The notes beneath the pieces were generated by a model. It was not told the origin of the DNA. It ran no database searches and was given only the letters and a program-made list of their open reading frames with translations. Both the position numbers and the translations under genes were made by a program. A DNA stretch of 64,000 nt from Holtermannia corniformis. Lineage: Eukaryota; Basidiomycota; Tremellomycetes; Holtermanniales. This document shows, one piece after another, positions 47,320 through 59,453 of this stretch. How positions within the stretch are numbered: position 1 is the stretch's first letter; the number at the start of each line of letters is the position of its first letter. The DNA is taken from positions 1,398,766-1,462,765 of the forward strand of contig BCIJ01000001.1 of NCBI GenBank assembly GCA_001599935.1. The letters are read 5' to 3'.

Positions 47320-49031
47320 CTATGCTACAACTTGAGCGCTCTCGTCGGGACCATCCGAGAAGAAACAGCCGGCGCGCGCGTGGAATTCGATACACAACTC
47401 TGCTTGAGTCATGAATGGCATGCGGTCCCCGAGCCAAAGATGGGCCGGGAAGCCGTCCACTAGGAGGATGGGGGGGTATAGCGCCGGTCGCGCCGTCGCC
47501 ATCGACGGGGCAGGACATGGATCGGGCGACGTTTGCGGTGTCAGCGGTGGGGAAAGTGGGGCGGCGCCGGTGCCGGTGCCGGTGCCCGTACCGAACAGCG
47601 CAGCCAGTTCGACATCATCCTCATCGTCCCAAGAACACCACGAGCTCTCGGAAGGGTGTGCGCCCGGATCGTCCGGTGCGCGCGTCTGTACCGGCGGCCA
47701 GACAGGTTGAGGCGAGTGCGAGCGCGTAAACGTATTCCAGTCGGGTGCGGGTGTGGGTGCGTGCAAGAGTCGGCGTTGGGCGTGATAGGCGTGGTACAGG
47801 GCTGGACTGAACCCTGGTGGGAGTGTGTAGGGGTCGAGATAGTCGCCATAGTGGCGCTCTTTGAGATACTGCGGTTTTGGTCAGTATGGATGCGATGTTG
47901 GAGCTGTCGACTGACCTCTGCTGGTAGCTCGACTGTAACAGTGTATTCGTCGCTCTATATTGGGTATCAGCCATGGATCGCTTAGAATTGCGTCAGACGC
48001 ACGTCGTCATATTCATACTGTGAGGCATCGTCAAGCGCAAGCGCACAGGCGTCAGAGTGCGTAGCCAAGCCAAAACTCGACTGAGCGAGACATGTGAGCA
48101 TCTTGTTGCCGTCTGGGAGCGACGCACGCACAGTGTCGATCATGGGACTTTGATGCTGGTCTAGGAGCTGAACGTCGTCGGTTGCTGGTGCTGGTTGGTG
48201 CTGGTACTGGGGCTGCTCGTGCGTGTCTATTTCGATACTGTGCAGTGGTGGCGTAGATGCAGGAAGATATGTCTGCTCGGTGCTCGTTTCCTCGATCACC
48301 TCGAGTGAGGCCTGTTCGTGCGTCAGCTCCGTCCTTGACAGGTATAGCCGTGCGAGCGGTCCACACACCTCTTGCTCGCGCCACGCAATCGCATTAGCGC
48401 TCGTTGACCGCAACTTGGGCCGGATCGGCTGGGTCGGGATAGGTGTTTCCAACAAGGAGATGGCGAGCGTATCAGCGGGTGGTTCGTCATGGTAATCGGT
48501 TTGGACAATCAAAGACTGCTGCTGAGGAATCGTCTGGCGAGAGTCAGCCTGCAAGCACGTTTGGGCCAGACGACTCACGCAAGTCGTTGTGACATCGTAC
48601 ATGCACGGATCCACATTCTCTTTATCATACGCGCTCGCGTCCGTGTCGGAGCCCGCTTCGGTCAAGACGTCGTCCCAACCAAACTGGTCCTCGGGCGCAT
48701 TCCTCGACGCCGCTGGCTCGATCCCGCCTCGACCCAGTCTGTACACCCAGTCCGACCGCTCCATCTCGCCACCGGCGTCACCGGCTCTCAAGAACGCTCG
48801 TACAGCACGCCAGTGCACGGCGAGACTGCACAAATCCCAGAACCAACCATGGGCTCCGTGCCACGACCAAGTCCATGGACCGATGCCGAGGTGTAGGGAT
48901 GGTGTCGAGTCGGTGTGGAGAGTAGACTGGAGGTAGAGGCTGAATTGGATAGTGAACATTGCTGCGAGCGGATAGAAGATGACCATTGTAGCTGTGGTCG
49001 TCGTCGTTGGTGGTGGATCGTGGCCCGTCAT
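47320..49031 (-). CDS. Hypothetical protein with hydrophobic N-terminus
   Basis: Not recognised. The start at 49031 (MTGHDPPPTTTTTATMVIFY) leads to a hydrophobic, aromatic-rich N-terminal stretch (IFYPLAAMFTIQFSLYLQS; WTWSWHGAHGWFWDLCSLAV) that may be membrane-associated. An acidic/Gln-rich middle follows (PQQQSLIVQTDYHDEPP). After a 48-nt intron (about 47949-47996) and another at about 47875-47923 the frame runs SDEYTVTVELPAEYLKERHY, GDYLDPYTLPPGFSPALYHA, then a Pro/Thr-rich linker with a GTGTGTGTG tract and a hydrophobic end (PPILLVDGFPAHLWLGDRMP). The stop is at 47320. An intron at about 48536-48580 is 45 nt, stop-free and in frame, so its retention would be tolerated. About 490 aa. It lies between the convergent OSBP gene and the divergent MDM34. 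Confidence 0.6.
47565..47593. repeat. CCGGTG hexanucleotide microsatellite in coding sequence
   Basis: Three perfect CCGGTG units with degenerate flanks. On the minus strand they encode the Gly-Thr tract GTGTGTGTG of the hypothetical protein, a likely length-variable site. Confidence 0.8.
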
Positions 49032-49899
49032 GACTCGGCTGTCTTTGAATGCCGGGTACGCCGTCTCGCTCAGGCGTGATTGTAATCAGAGGAATCGGTA
49101 CGGTCTTCGCTGCACGCTGTAGCGCTCGTATACCGGGCACTACCAAGCTCGAGTTGACTGCCAGACGTCGTGAACCGAGTGGCGAATTGAGCGAATCTCA
49201 AAGGCAGCGACGAAGCCAACGGACCAAGCGAGGGATCGCCGCCGTGCTCGCCTGGCTGCCTTTCGTGCACGGGAGATCAGCAAGCCGCAAGGACGCTCGC
49301 TGCGGGTGCTGCTGGTGGCCACCGGGTAAAGCAAACAACCTTTTCTCGCGTGCTCCGAGCGTCGTAACACGGTACGATCGCGGATGCAGACTGTTCCGAC
49401 TGGAACATTGCGACTGCCGGATGGTAGGGTCCGTAGCTGATCAGCATCGGACATGACCTTTATGCATACTACTATCCTACAGAGCTCAGGCGAGCAGCCA
49501 GCAGGGCCGAGCAGAGTCGGACGCGAGCCCCGGTGGGATGCGTGCTGGACTGCATGTTCGGAAGGTAGTCACCCATGCCGGCATTGCCGTTTGCTAATGA
49601 ACTACAACGGGATCCTAATCGAGTAGAAAAAGGTGCTTGATCACCCACCGTCCATCTCGTCAACGACAGCGCTGCTCCAGGCAACAATCGTGTTATGCAG
49701 TTCGGCTGGGTGTGACTCCCATCCCACTCAGTCCAGAGGTTCATGAAGCAGAATCGTGATCATCATTACCCTCCATATCCTAATACGATCCTAATTTATT
49801 AGTGATCCGAATCGTAATCACTCGGCCAAAAAACGCGCGTTCGGCAGTTGGTTGTTTCAACACGACTGTCGAAAACTCAAGCCGCGCAGGCCGCGCACA
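49032..49899. other. Intergenic stretch, hypothetical gene and MDM34
   Basis: 868 bp between divergent genes; no credible gene. The last 300 bp hold a recurring GATCCTAAT/CGATCCTAATTTATTAG word (49611, 49787) and an imperfect palindrome GTGATCCGAATCGTAATCAC (49802-49821), possible regulatory sites upstream of MDM34. Confidence 0.35.
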
Positions 49900-52425
49900 A
49901 TGTCCTTCCTGTTCCCGTCGTGGGAGACGGCGTTCTCTGAAGGGTTTCACGAAGATGCCAAGGCCATGCTGGAGGGCGCGCTCAACAAGGTGTGCTGGCT
50001 GCGTGCTTCTCGGGCGGCTAGTCAAAGACTGCGCCGGCTCAAGTTGTCGCTGCGCTCGTGCTGACTAGGTTGCGATCGCAGGGTAACAAGCCGCCGGTGA
50101 TCCAGGGACGTATCGAGGTCGTAGAGCTCAGTATGGGCACTCAGGTCGGTCAAGAGACGGCGTGCGGCAGGTCGCACCACTGACAATCGCTAGCCACCGA
50201 CCCTGACACTGCTCGAGATTGGCGACCTCTCGCTCGACCGCTTCAGAGGCATCTTTCGACTAGGCTATCAGGGCGACGCTTGGCTTGAAGTCCGGTGCCG
50301 CGTTCAGGTCGGTCGCGCTTCCGCACCAGACAGACCCGTACTGACACTTGCACACCAGGCCAACCCACTTTCACATAACCCACATCTCGCCCCCAACTCG
50401 ACTCTACCCCTCTCAACCCCGCTCCTCGCCTCGCAACCGCTGCTAGTGCCCATGACCCTCCGCCTGTCTCTAATCCACCTCCGCGCCATCCTCATCCTCG
50501 TCGTCAGTGCCTCGAAAGGCATCACCCTAGTCTTCAAAAATGATCCGCTCCAAAACGTCGACGTCAGCTCGACGTTTGACTCTGTCGAAGTCATCCGTGG
50601 CTACCTCCAACAAGAGATCGAGGGGCAGTTGCGGGAAATGTTCAGAGAGGATTTGCCGGGCATCATACATCGTCTGAGTCAGCGCTGGTTCAGCCGTGGT
50701 GGCGTCGGCGGCAAGGTTGAGACGCCGTATGTGGATGAGCAGAGGGCTGCGGCGACGGTCACGCCTGGTAAAGGTCGCCCGGGCGACGATGGGAACGAGG
50801 ACGACGAGGGGAGGGAAATATTCCCGCCGTACGAGCCACCGACGTCGCCGACGACGCAAACGACACCGCGGAGACGCTCTTCGCAGCGATCAAGTCGCCC
50901 ACGCAGGCTCTCGACTGCCAGCGAGTCGCCGACATCATACACCGTCTTTCCAGACATTGAAGACTATGACCCGACTTATGGACTTCGGCCAGAGGGTTTG
51001 CCTACGCATAGTGGGTACGAGGCCTTTGGCAGGCTGTGGGAAAAGGCGCGCGAAGGCGAGGGTCGCGGTCTCGGCGGAATCATGGGCGTCACGGTCGCCG
51101 ATCCGATCAAGGAGGAGAGCGAGGGCAGTGATGATGACGGCTGGGACGGACGTGAAGCCGACGACGACGAGAGTGTCGACTTGGTCGAACTCGAGGATTC
51201 TCTTCGACCATTAACCCTCTCTGAACGACCGTCTGTCTCGCGCCGAAGCTCTCGTGCACGCAACGACGAAGATATCGTCGAATACGAGACGATCCCCGCC
51301 GTTGGAGGCGGCACCGTCACCCGTCCGAGGATCTACCACTCCCAATCCAAGATTCGCGCTCCGTCCGAGATCGGCTTCGGTGGCGGCAGTCAGCTCCTAC
51401 CGAGTCCATCGGGCAGTATCACTGCCCGCGCGAGCAGTGCCGGTGGAGGATCGACGATTGGGATTGGGAAAGCGGGACGACCGGGGATCCCGAAGAGTAT
51501 GACCATGTCGGGCCTGGCGCCTTTGACAGGCAGGATGACGGCACCGCCTTCGCCTGCGCTCACGGGCGGTGGGCGCAGTCGGATGGCGGCCATGCCTATG
51601 CCCGGCCCGGGTCCCTCGAGCTTAAGGCGCTCAGCTCTGATCCAAGGTCGTGCGGGCGGCGACATGTTTTCACCGACGCGATCACAACAGCCCCGAAGGA
51701 CGCAATCGACGCAAGGGATCCCACGAACGGCCGGGACATCGTCCAGTGCTGCACGCACATCCATGGGATCAAGCCATGATGGGCCTTCACGCTCGACCAC
51801 ACTGTCAACAATGCCTTCGAGCCAGATCCCCAGCTCAAAGGCCTCACTACGCGCACCCTATCACGCACGCCAAGTCTCAACATCCTTCTCGCAAGCTGGC
51901 ACATCGTTCCCGCCTCGGAATGCCGGCTTGGCAGCCATCACGCTGCCACTGAACAACTCGGTTTCCCAGCTCGCAACGCTCAGTCATTCCAACCACACGC
52001 TCAGTCCGTACGCCCGAGGCCACGAGCATATCGCCGTTCGCTCGTTCCCACACTTGGGACGAACAAACACAAACACCATGATCTCGAGCTGGCATGGTGC
52101 CGGTACGCTCGGCGGTGGCTCCGGCGAGGACGCAATCAAGATGCGTGCCAAACGAAAACGCTTGTTCAGACTCGGCTCGAAACAAGAGCCCAGAGCTGGA
52201 CTTGACAACGTCGATGACACCTTTTCGCCGGTTTCTGGATCCCCCGACGAACACGCATCACGGCGGACGAGCACCGATTCCAAAGATCCATGGCGGCCGT
52301 CTTCAGTCGTCGGACTGGGTCTGCGACCGGCCATCGGGCGCAACGATACCATGGCGTCGTATGGCTTCCCCGTGGTCGGCAGTCGACGAGGTAGTATCTC
52401 TGGCCGGCTCGCAGGTGATAGATGA
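49900..52425 (+). CDS. MDM34: ERMES complex subunit Mdm34
   Basis: Mitochondrial outer-membrane subunit of the ER-mitochondria encounter structure, carrying an SMP lipid-transfer domain. The start at 49900 gives MSFLFPSWETAFSEGFHEDA and KAMLEGALNK. Then GNKPPVIQGRIEVVELSMGT, PPTLTLLEIGDLSLDRFRGI, FRLGYQGDAWLEVRCRVQAN, PL and, after a low-complexity insert, LRLSLIHLRAILILVVSASK, GITLVFKNDPLQNVDVSSTF, DSVEVIRGYLQQEIEGQLRE, MFREDLPGIIHRLSQRWFSR. These are the diagnostic Mdm34 motifs in order (LEIGDL, DRFRGIF, LVFKNDPL, VSSTFDS). The remaining two thirds is disordered, Ser/Arg/Pro-rich and acidic in places, ending SISGRLAGDR at 52425, as in filamentous-fungal and basidiomycete Mdm34. The 5' part has three introns; the 3' exon (from about 50310) is almost 2.1 kb long. 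Confidence 0.93.
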
Positions 52426-52547
52426 TCTGCCGGGAGCCTGGCGCGTAGCAGTACTTGTTATGACCCTTGATGAAATCGCCACGATGCATACCCTGCCACG
52501 TTTTCAAACCGACAAGCTGAAACGACCATCATCACCATCTGCAACGG

Positions 52548-53493
52548 ATGAGACTCACGACATTACTGCTGGCGGCGGCGCCTCTGCTATCGGCTGTCAA
52601 TGTACGTAGGCAGCTGTGTGTACTGTGCGATCGAGGACTCACTACACCAGGCATTGCACTTTTACTTTGACTCGCACGAGCGCAGGTGTTTCATGGAGGA
52701 GTTGCCGAGCGAGACGATTGTTGAGGGTATGTTCCCTAGCGTTACTGTCTCATGTGTGGAAGCATGACTGATGCTACGTCTAGGTCACTACAAGGCGTTG
52801 ATGTGGAACGAGGACGCCAAGGAATGGCAGCTGGACGAGACGCTAGGGATCCAGGTCAACGTCGAGGTCCGTCTTGTCTTTCGCTACGCCCTCAGGCGCT
52901 GACGCATCCGCCTATGCAGGAGCTCGCAGCGAGCCATGTCGTAGTCAACACGAACGGCCCACCAGACGGCCGCTTCACCTTCACCTCGCACACTGCCGGT
53001 CGGTCTTGATTAGTCTACTATCGCAACTGGCTAACGACGCTTGTAGGGGATCACAACATCTGCCTGCAAACAAACATGACGACGAGCTGGACAAACGCTG
53101 CCATCCGCCATCTTAAAATGTATCTCGACATCAACGTCGGTAGCGCCAAGCACGATGTCGAGTGCGTCCCTGTTCTGCGTCTTGAAACGAGCTGACACTA
53201 GGCAGAGGCGACGTGAGCCACGTCACGACGCTCGCGAGCAAGATTCGCGATCTCAACTCCAAGGTGGCCGATATCCAACGTGAACAGCGCTACATGCGCG
53301 AGATCGAGGCGACGTTTAGGGACGCGAGCGAGTCGACAAACTCGAGAGCCGTGTGGTGGAGTATCGCTCAGGTCGTAGTCTTACTCGCCGCGGCTGTTTG
53401 GCAGATGCGGCACTTGAAGGTCAGGACGTGCCTGACGTTCAAGCTGTCAACTGATCGGTCCAGGTCTTCTTCGAGGACAAGAAATTGAGATGA
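52548..53493 (+). CDS. p24/EMP24-GP25L family cargo receptor
   Basis: Type I membrane protein of COPII/COPI vesicles that helps sort GPI-anchored and other cargo between ER and Golgi. The start at 52548 gives a signal peptide (MRLTTLLLAAAPLLSAVNA), then the GOLD domain: LHFYFDSHERRCFMEELPSE, TIVEGHYKALMWNEDAKEWQ, VVNTNGPPDGRFTFTSHTAG, DHNICLQTNMTTSWTN. The two GOLD cysteines are present (RRCF and NICL). A coiled coil (ASKIRDLNSKVADIQREQRY) precedes one membrane helix (WWSIAQVVVLLAAAVWQMRH) and the tail LKVFFEDKKLR, with FF for COPII and a C-terminal KKxx for COPI. The stop is at 53491-53493. About 220 aa, at least five short introns. It resembles the Erp/p24-delta-like group; the exact orthologue is not set. 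Confidence 0.9.
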
Positions 53494-53565
53494 TCACCCA
53501 ACGTAGCAATGTCGTAACGCAGCGATCCATGCAAAAAGTGCAAACCCACTGCCCGTCCTAGCCAT

Positions 53566-55706
53566 CTAAAGCGTAATCTTGGTCGCCTTGTCCTCGGCGC
53601 CTTCGGCCCAGGCCGAGATCTCAAGCTTGCCGCCCTTGTGCACAATGACCTCCAGCAGGACCTTGTCGGCCTTTTCGATTTGAACCTCGACGCCCGTCAA
53701 CAATGTCGTCTTCTTGGTGACGGCCGTCTTGATCTCCTCGTCCTCATCCTCCTCGTCGGAGAACTCTTCGTCTTCGGCAGTCTTCTCGACGGGCGCACGC
53801 TCGACCTTTTCGACCTTGACTTCGTCCTTGGCCTCCCAGAGCTCGAAAGCAACTTTGCCAGATGTCCCGCTCGCAAGAGGGATAGCGACGCGTCTCCGAA
53901 CGGGTAGAGCAGCACCGCTCTCGATCACCTTGGCTGAGACGAGGTCGCCCTCGGCACCAGGCAGAACGATCGCAATCGGCAGAGCGACCGTCTCGACGTT
54001 CTCGGTCGGCAGAGCGAGCACGTCGGCAAGCTTGAGCTCCTCGGGCAGGGTGGCAAGGTGGAGTGCCTGAAGGGCACAACCGATTGCAATAACCTCGGCA
54101 GGGTCTAAAGTCGAGGTGACGGGGGTAGTAGGAGCCACAAGCATGGCGAGGTACGATTGCAACCCGGGGAACAAGGTCGATGCGCCGGCGAGCAGGATCT
54201 CGTCGACCTGCGTGACCTCGAGCCCGGCCTTCTCGACAACCTCGAGTACCTTTGCGCCGATTTGACGGTAGACGCCTGCGGCGAGACCGTCGAACCGCAT
54301 ACGGTTGATCATGCCCGACAAGTCGTAGCCGTCCTTGAGCGACTCGACGGCACATGTAGCGGCACCGCTGCTAGCCGAGAGCGAGCGCTTGGTGTGCTCG
54401 ACGGCGAGACGGAGCTTGGCTTCGGCCCGCTTGTCGGCGTCCGAGGCCGACTCTGAGCACGGCAAGTCAAGAGCGACCTTGGTCTTCTTTGTGAACTCCT
54501 TGGCAAAGTGCTTCAACAACTGTTCGGTGTCAGTCCTGATTGCCCCGTCCACTCATAAGTTACACACCAGGTTGTCAAACTCGCGACCGCCCAGCTTGCT
54601 GTCCCGGTCGGCAGCGAGCAAAGTGTACTCGCCTTCGGCCGCCGCAATCGCCGACACGCTAACGCTCGTCTCTCCTACATCAACAACGACAATCTTCTTG
54701 TCGCGAGCCTCGTACGATCCGGCGTCACCCTCCTCGGGCTTGCCCAATAGACCTCGCTCCTTGCGCTCCTCGCTCAACGTCGCCCGGTACCCGACCAAGA
54801 CGGCAGCCTCCTCGTCAAGCACTTGCATCACGTGGATGCCCGCAGACTCGGCAGCAGCTCGGAGCGCCTTGACTTGCTCGGCGGTGAACCAAGACGGAGC
54901 AGTGATCACGGCACCTGAAGGCTTGACACCGAGGAAGTCGGTCGCCGACTGGAACAGTGTGCGGAGGAAGAGGGTGGTGATCTCGGGCACGGTGATGGTC
55001 TTCTTGGAGGGGATGGGCTCACGAGCCGCAGGGGTCGCAGCACCCGAGTTGGCAGCGGTCGAACGGCCAGATTGAGCCGGGGTTGGGGCGGGAGCGGGAA
55101 TGAGGACGTCGACGGTGTAGGCGGGAGTTTGAGAGGTGGGGATGAGAGGAGCGGCAAGAATGGCAGTGTGGTCGACCTCGTCGTAGCTGCGGTTCGTCAA
55201 CACCACCATGCCAAGCTATCGCTCACTGACGTGTGGCCGAGGAGATTCCGGAAGCCTACAATGGTGTTCTTGCCGTTCTTGACCAATTGCGGCTTGGCAC
55301 CGTTACCAATGTACTGCAGACGATCAGCATGGTGGATAATCCAGTACCAGTGCAACTCACGACCTCCTCGCCGTTGTACGACACGGCACAAGCAATCTGT
55401 CGTTCACCCTCCTCGTTGGCAATACATGACGCGTGTCCCTCCTGCGAAAGAGCTTGTCAGCAGGTGATTCTTCATGACTTGGCCGAAGCGGTAGACGCGG
55501 ACTGCAAAGGGCTGTAACGGCTTCTCCAGTCCACTAATCGCGTCCCTCGCACCAAGTCAATGCCTTTGTCCACTAACCTTGTCAATGACGGCAATGGAGG
55601 CATACGACTGGCCAAAGTTGATACCGAGGATAGCAGGCGAGCTCGACCTGTCAACAGAATCAGCCGTGTACCAAGTGATCAAGCATGCGATCCGGGCAAC
55701 GCACAT
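53566..55706 (-). CDS. SSZ1: Ribosome-associated Hsp70 Ssz1
   Basis: Atypical Hsp70 that pairs with zuotin as the ribosome-associated complex and stimulates Ssb on nascent chains. The N-terminus reads MSSSPAILGINFGQSYASIA, VIDK, then EGHASCIANEEGERQIACAV, SYNGEE, YIGNGAKPQLVKNGKNTIVG, FRNLLGH. The ATPase domain continues through VPEITTLFLRTLFQSATDFL, VITAPSWFTAEQVKALRAAA, IVVVDVGETSVSVSAIAAAE, RDSKLGGREFDNLLLKHFAK and VDEILLAGASTLFPGLQSYL. A short acidic C-terminus ends EDKATKITL at 53566. The degenerate ATPase motifs (GINFG, DVGETS) and missing Hsp70 lid fit Ssz1 rather than Ssa/Ssb. The ATG is assembled across a 57-nt intron (55648-55704): A and T come from 55706-55705, G from 55647. The 3' end faces the p24 gene 72 bp away. 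Confidence 0.92.
55648..55704 (-). other. 57-nt intron splitting the SSZ1 start codon (AT^G)
   Basis: On the minus strand the donor caaaAT|gtgcgttgcc and acceptor gctgattctgttgacag|GTCGAGC join AT to G, giving MSSSPAILG, which matches the yeast Ssz1 N-terminus (MSSPVIG). The unspliced RNA also has an ATG here. It is in frame and stop-free through the intron (57 = 19 x 3), so it would give a 19-residue N-terminal extension. Confidence 0.75.
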
Positions 55707-56067
55707 TTTGAAAGATCTACACAGGAACCAAAGAAAGAGCGATCGTCAGCGTTTGCCGGCTCGAACCCTGGGGCGATCGCACAGCGGTGTACACCTCGGC
55801 GGATGACCCAATCCCAAGTGCTACTGACCTGTATCAACTGAGTCTGTCGGTTGCGCTTGACAGACTTTTGAGACGAAGCGACCACGAGCCTTCAACTTTT
55901 GTAAAGCGATCCGATGCCAGGCGGGGTTAAGCGGGGATCGGCGTTATCGCGCTAATCCCGGGGGTTTGCCACCCTTCTTTAGCTTCGCGTTCACACAGCC
56001 ATGTGACAGCTATCCTTCGAGTCGTATCGTACAATCATCTAGAACCCCTCCAATGCTCCGCACACAC

Positions 56068-59000
56068 TTATAGTCTGTGCTTTTCGAAATCGAGAGTCAT
56101 AGTCAGGATCGACATGATGATGATCTCGCGCGTGTAAACGGGCATGCCCGACTTCTTGACCTGTGCTCAGTCAGCGCGGAGGGGGTATTGCCTCAGGATG
56201 ACATACAGGCTCCCATATGTGATTGTCTTTGGCGACAGATACGAGATGCCGGTGTCCGTTGTGGCCCTCGAGTGCTCTTGGATTGGTCCACTTCAAGACC
56301 TGCAACGACGTCAGCTCCCGCTTGCGCGCTCGACCGAACACTGACCTCGCCACCATGCGCCGTTACAATCCTCTTCAGCAGTCCCAAATCCGTCTCGACG
56401 TTCTGAGTCTAGTATCGGGCAACGTCAGTTAATATCACCATCGGTGGATCAATACACACCCGAACAAAGGTGTGACCCGCAAAAAGCTTTTTGCCAAACC
56501 GAGCTCGCTCGAGCGCGTCCGTCAACTTGAAGCCGTGGCTTTCCTCCAACGCAGCGTCGGAAACATCGTAGGGCGTTTCCTCTGCCACGCGCGTCAATGA
56601 ATGGTGAAAGGGAACCCGCTAGCGTTATCAACGTACCCAAAATCTGTCCGGCGCTGTTCGACGCTGTCATCCATTCCGGCGTGACCATGATAGGGCCGTG
56701 CGCCATGGCAATCAGAAACTTTTCAGTGCGCTTGATTGTATCGGTGACGAGATGCTGCAATGCAAATCGATCAGTCTTTGTCTACGTTGGCTCGTTACGT
56801 ACGGTACAATCGCTCGGTGAATCGGTAAACGATACCAGAGGCAAGTTTGAGACCGCCTGTAGGTCCATCAGCTCGTCGTCAAGCGAAAAGGCAGACCAGC
56901 TAGCTCACACCCACCTTTTGCGCCGGGGTCAGCACCACGCCCGTCGTCAAGATCTTGATTCTGGCGCCAGAACCCAGCAGACTCAGGCTCGGTCGATCAC
57001 TCTCAATCGTGACTTCACGATCACTCTCAGCAGGTGTCGCGCCCTTGCTCGCCCGCTTCTTCGTCCGCTTGACAGGTTTCTCACTCTCAACAGAGGTATC
57101 GGCGTCTGCGTGCTCCCCACGGCCCTTGCCTTTGATCGGCGAACGCGAACGCGACTTGCCAAAACGTTGTTGCACCGCCTCTTCTTCTTCCTCCTCGCGC
57201 GTGCGCTTCGCGGCACTCGAATGCGTACTCCGCCGTTTCTCCTTTTCCCACTGGTTCATATCGGGCGCGATCGTGTCGTGGAGCTTGCGGGCGGCAGCGG
57301 TTGCCGCCGTTCGCCGGCTCAACGTCACCGGTGCATCGTTGTTGACAGCAACGCCTGCAGCGGTAGACAACGGCGTGGCGGAGTCGCGGTGCTGTTTCGG
57401 CTTCCTGCTTGGGCCTGCCGCGTCCTCGGTAGACCTCTTGCTAGCGCGTACGGGCTTCGAGGCCGATTTGGGCTTGACGGCTGATGCTGGTGCGGTTGGC
57501 GCTCGAGGCTTCGATGGCCCCTCGCCCACATCGGCCTCGTCCTTTCGCAGAGCCCCGCTACTCAACACATCATCCTCAATCTCGCCCATCTCAGCATCCT
57601 CGTTTTGACTGGGGAACATGGCGTCAAGGTCGACCTCGCCCAGCCTCTCTGCAGGTTCCGTCCACGGCTTCAGCAGCTCGTCCGTCAACCCCGTCTCGCC
57701 GAGCAGCGTCATAAAGTTGATCCCAGGTGGAAAGTTTGTGTATTCTGGCCGTGTGATGTCGACAACGCGCCACTCGCGGAAGCAAGCCTCGAGCCACTTG
57801 TGATTGATGCAGGGCAGATTCCATTGGCGACAACGAGCTACCTTGTCGCCGTATTTGCTGACTGGTCAACTTTGAGCGAATCAAGATCGCTATGGCTTAC
57901 CTGGCAGCAACGAGATGTGTGTTGGTAGACGCTAGCGTTGTGGTAAATGCAGCACCCATTGACCCGACGAGACGTTTGAGGTACTCTCGGGCCTCGCCCG
58001 TGTAGTTGGTGACCGAAATGATCTACTCAGATCAGCACTGATATACGATGGCCAACGGACAACTCACGTTACCCGCAAATCCCTCGATCGCGTGCGATGG
58101 CACAGGATAGTGCAGCAACTGGTCCTTTGGCGCCGTCAACTTGCCGACCTGGAGTACATGGTAGAACCAGGCGAGTGTGCCAATCGTCTTGTTGTGCTTG
58201 ACGGCCTGAATAGTTTCAGTAGGTACCAACAACAACGTTGCGGCACGAACGAGCAGATAGGGTGTACCGTCACGGTACGGCGTGACGAAGATATCGCACT
58301 CGAGCAGCGCCTTGTCCTCCGCCACAACCTCACCGCCCGCAATCTCAATCCATGTCTCCAGGCTGTTCTTGAGCGTCTTGCTCAAGCCCAGCAACGACCC
58401 GAGCAGCACCTTTTTGCCTTCGAAGACAAGCGCCTTTTGCGCTTTGACCTGATCGCCCCCGACGTCCTTGCCATCCTCGGCTTTGGCAACAGTTCTGTAC
58501 AGAGCCGATTTGTCCTCGCTTGCGATTGTGATCCCGACCGGTGACTTCTTGAGTCTGCTCCCCAGTTGCTTGTCATAGAGCACCTCCGAGCCCCATTTGT
58601 CAGCTTGCAGTAGCGGTGGGAGGTCATCGGTGAAGACAAAGGGTTCCTGGTCGACCTTTTGCTGCATGAGGATACACGAGTCGAACCAGTGCGGCAGGAT
58701 GAATTTAATACCCAGCCCGGTTTGCTGGATCAGCTCGTAGGTTGCCTGAGTAGTCAGCCATGTTCGATACGGCAAGCGTGCAGAGCACACCTCGTGCTTG
58801 GATAGGCAGGCAATATGCGTGGTGTCCTTGGTGATCGCGTCTCGCTGCTGTCCTCCGAGGGCATTGACCAAGCCATACAACGCCTCCCGGTCGCCCTTGG
58901 GCAGCTGTTACTATGTCAGCGACAATTCTTCCTTCAGAGATGTACTAACCTCAGCCGAACACTGCAGAAATACCCCCGAAAAGATCTTGGCGGGATCGGC

Positions 59001-59453
59001 AGAGTAGTATTGCGGATCTTGCATCCCGACCAATGCAGAGCGGGTGACCCAGTCCGGCTTCGGCATGTCAACCATGGTGCCTCGATCTTGTCTGGTATCA
59101 CATACTGTGCAGACCGCAATCCTCTTGCTGCCATCCTCCAGCTCTCCGTTCCACTGATCGACAAGTGGTGCTTCGGGAAAGTTGATGGTGCCGGTGATGA
59201 CATGCGTACACCGGCTCAAGTCGAAGCGTGAGAGGTGATAAGGCCGCTCGGGGTCTCCTTTCGCTTCGGTAGGAGCCTCGACAGGTTCGGCCCCGTTATC
59301 ATGCAGCAAGCTGTCGAGCTGATGCAGGTCAGCACAGATGACGCGTTCGGACTAAAGTCTCACGTCAAGTCGGCAATCCCGATTGACGCTGTCGGCGATA
59401 AAGTACTGCACGCCTTTGAACAGCTGCCCATTGCGGACCTCGAGAACGCCCAT
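56068..59453 (-). CDS. RTT107: Six-BRCT DNA-damage scaffold Rtt107/Brc1
   Basis: Genome-stability scaffold that binds phospho-H2A and recruits repair and SUMO factors to damaged forks. BRCT1 starts at 59453: MGVLEVRNGQLFKGVQYFIA, RCTHVITG, VDMPKPDWVTRS. BRCT2: LYGLVNALGGQQRDAITKDT, THIACL, KFILPHWFDSC. BRCT3: FEGKKVLLGSLLGLSKTLKN, WIEIAGGEVV, IGTLAWFYHVLQVG. BRCT4: VISVTNYTGEAREYLKRLVG, NTHLVAAS, LPCINHKWLEACFREW. A long Lys/Arg/Ser/Ala-rich linker (about 57600-57000) separates BRCT5 (KILTTGVVLTPAQK, HLVTDTIKRTEKFLIAMAHG, IMVTPEWM) from BRCT6 (KLFAGHTFVRTQNVETDLGL, LKRIVTAHGGEVLKWT, HRHLVSVAKDN, MPVYTREIIIMSILTMTLDF). Four N-terminal plus two C-terminal repeats is the Rtt107/Brc1 layout. The stop is at 56068-56070. 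About 960 aa. Confidence 0.9.
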
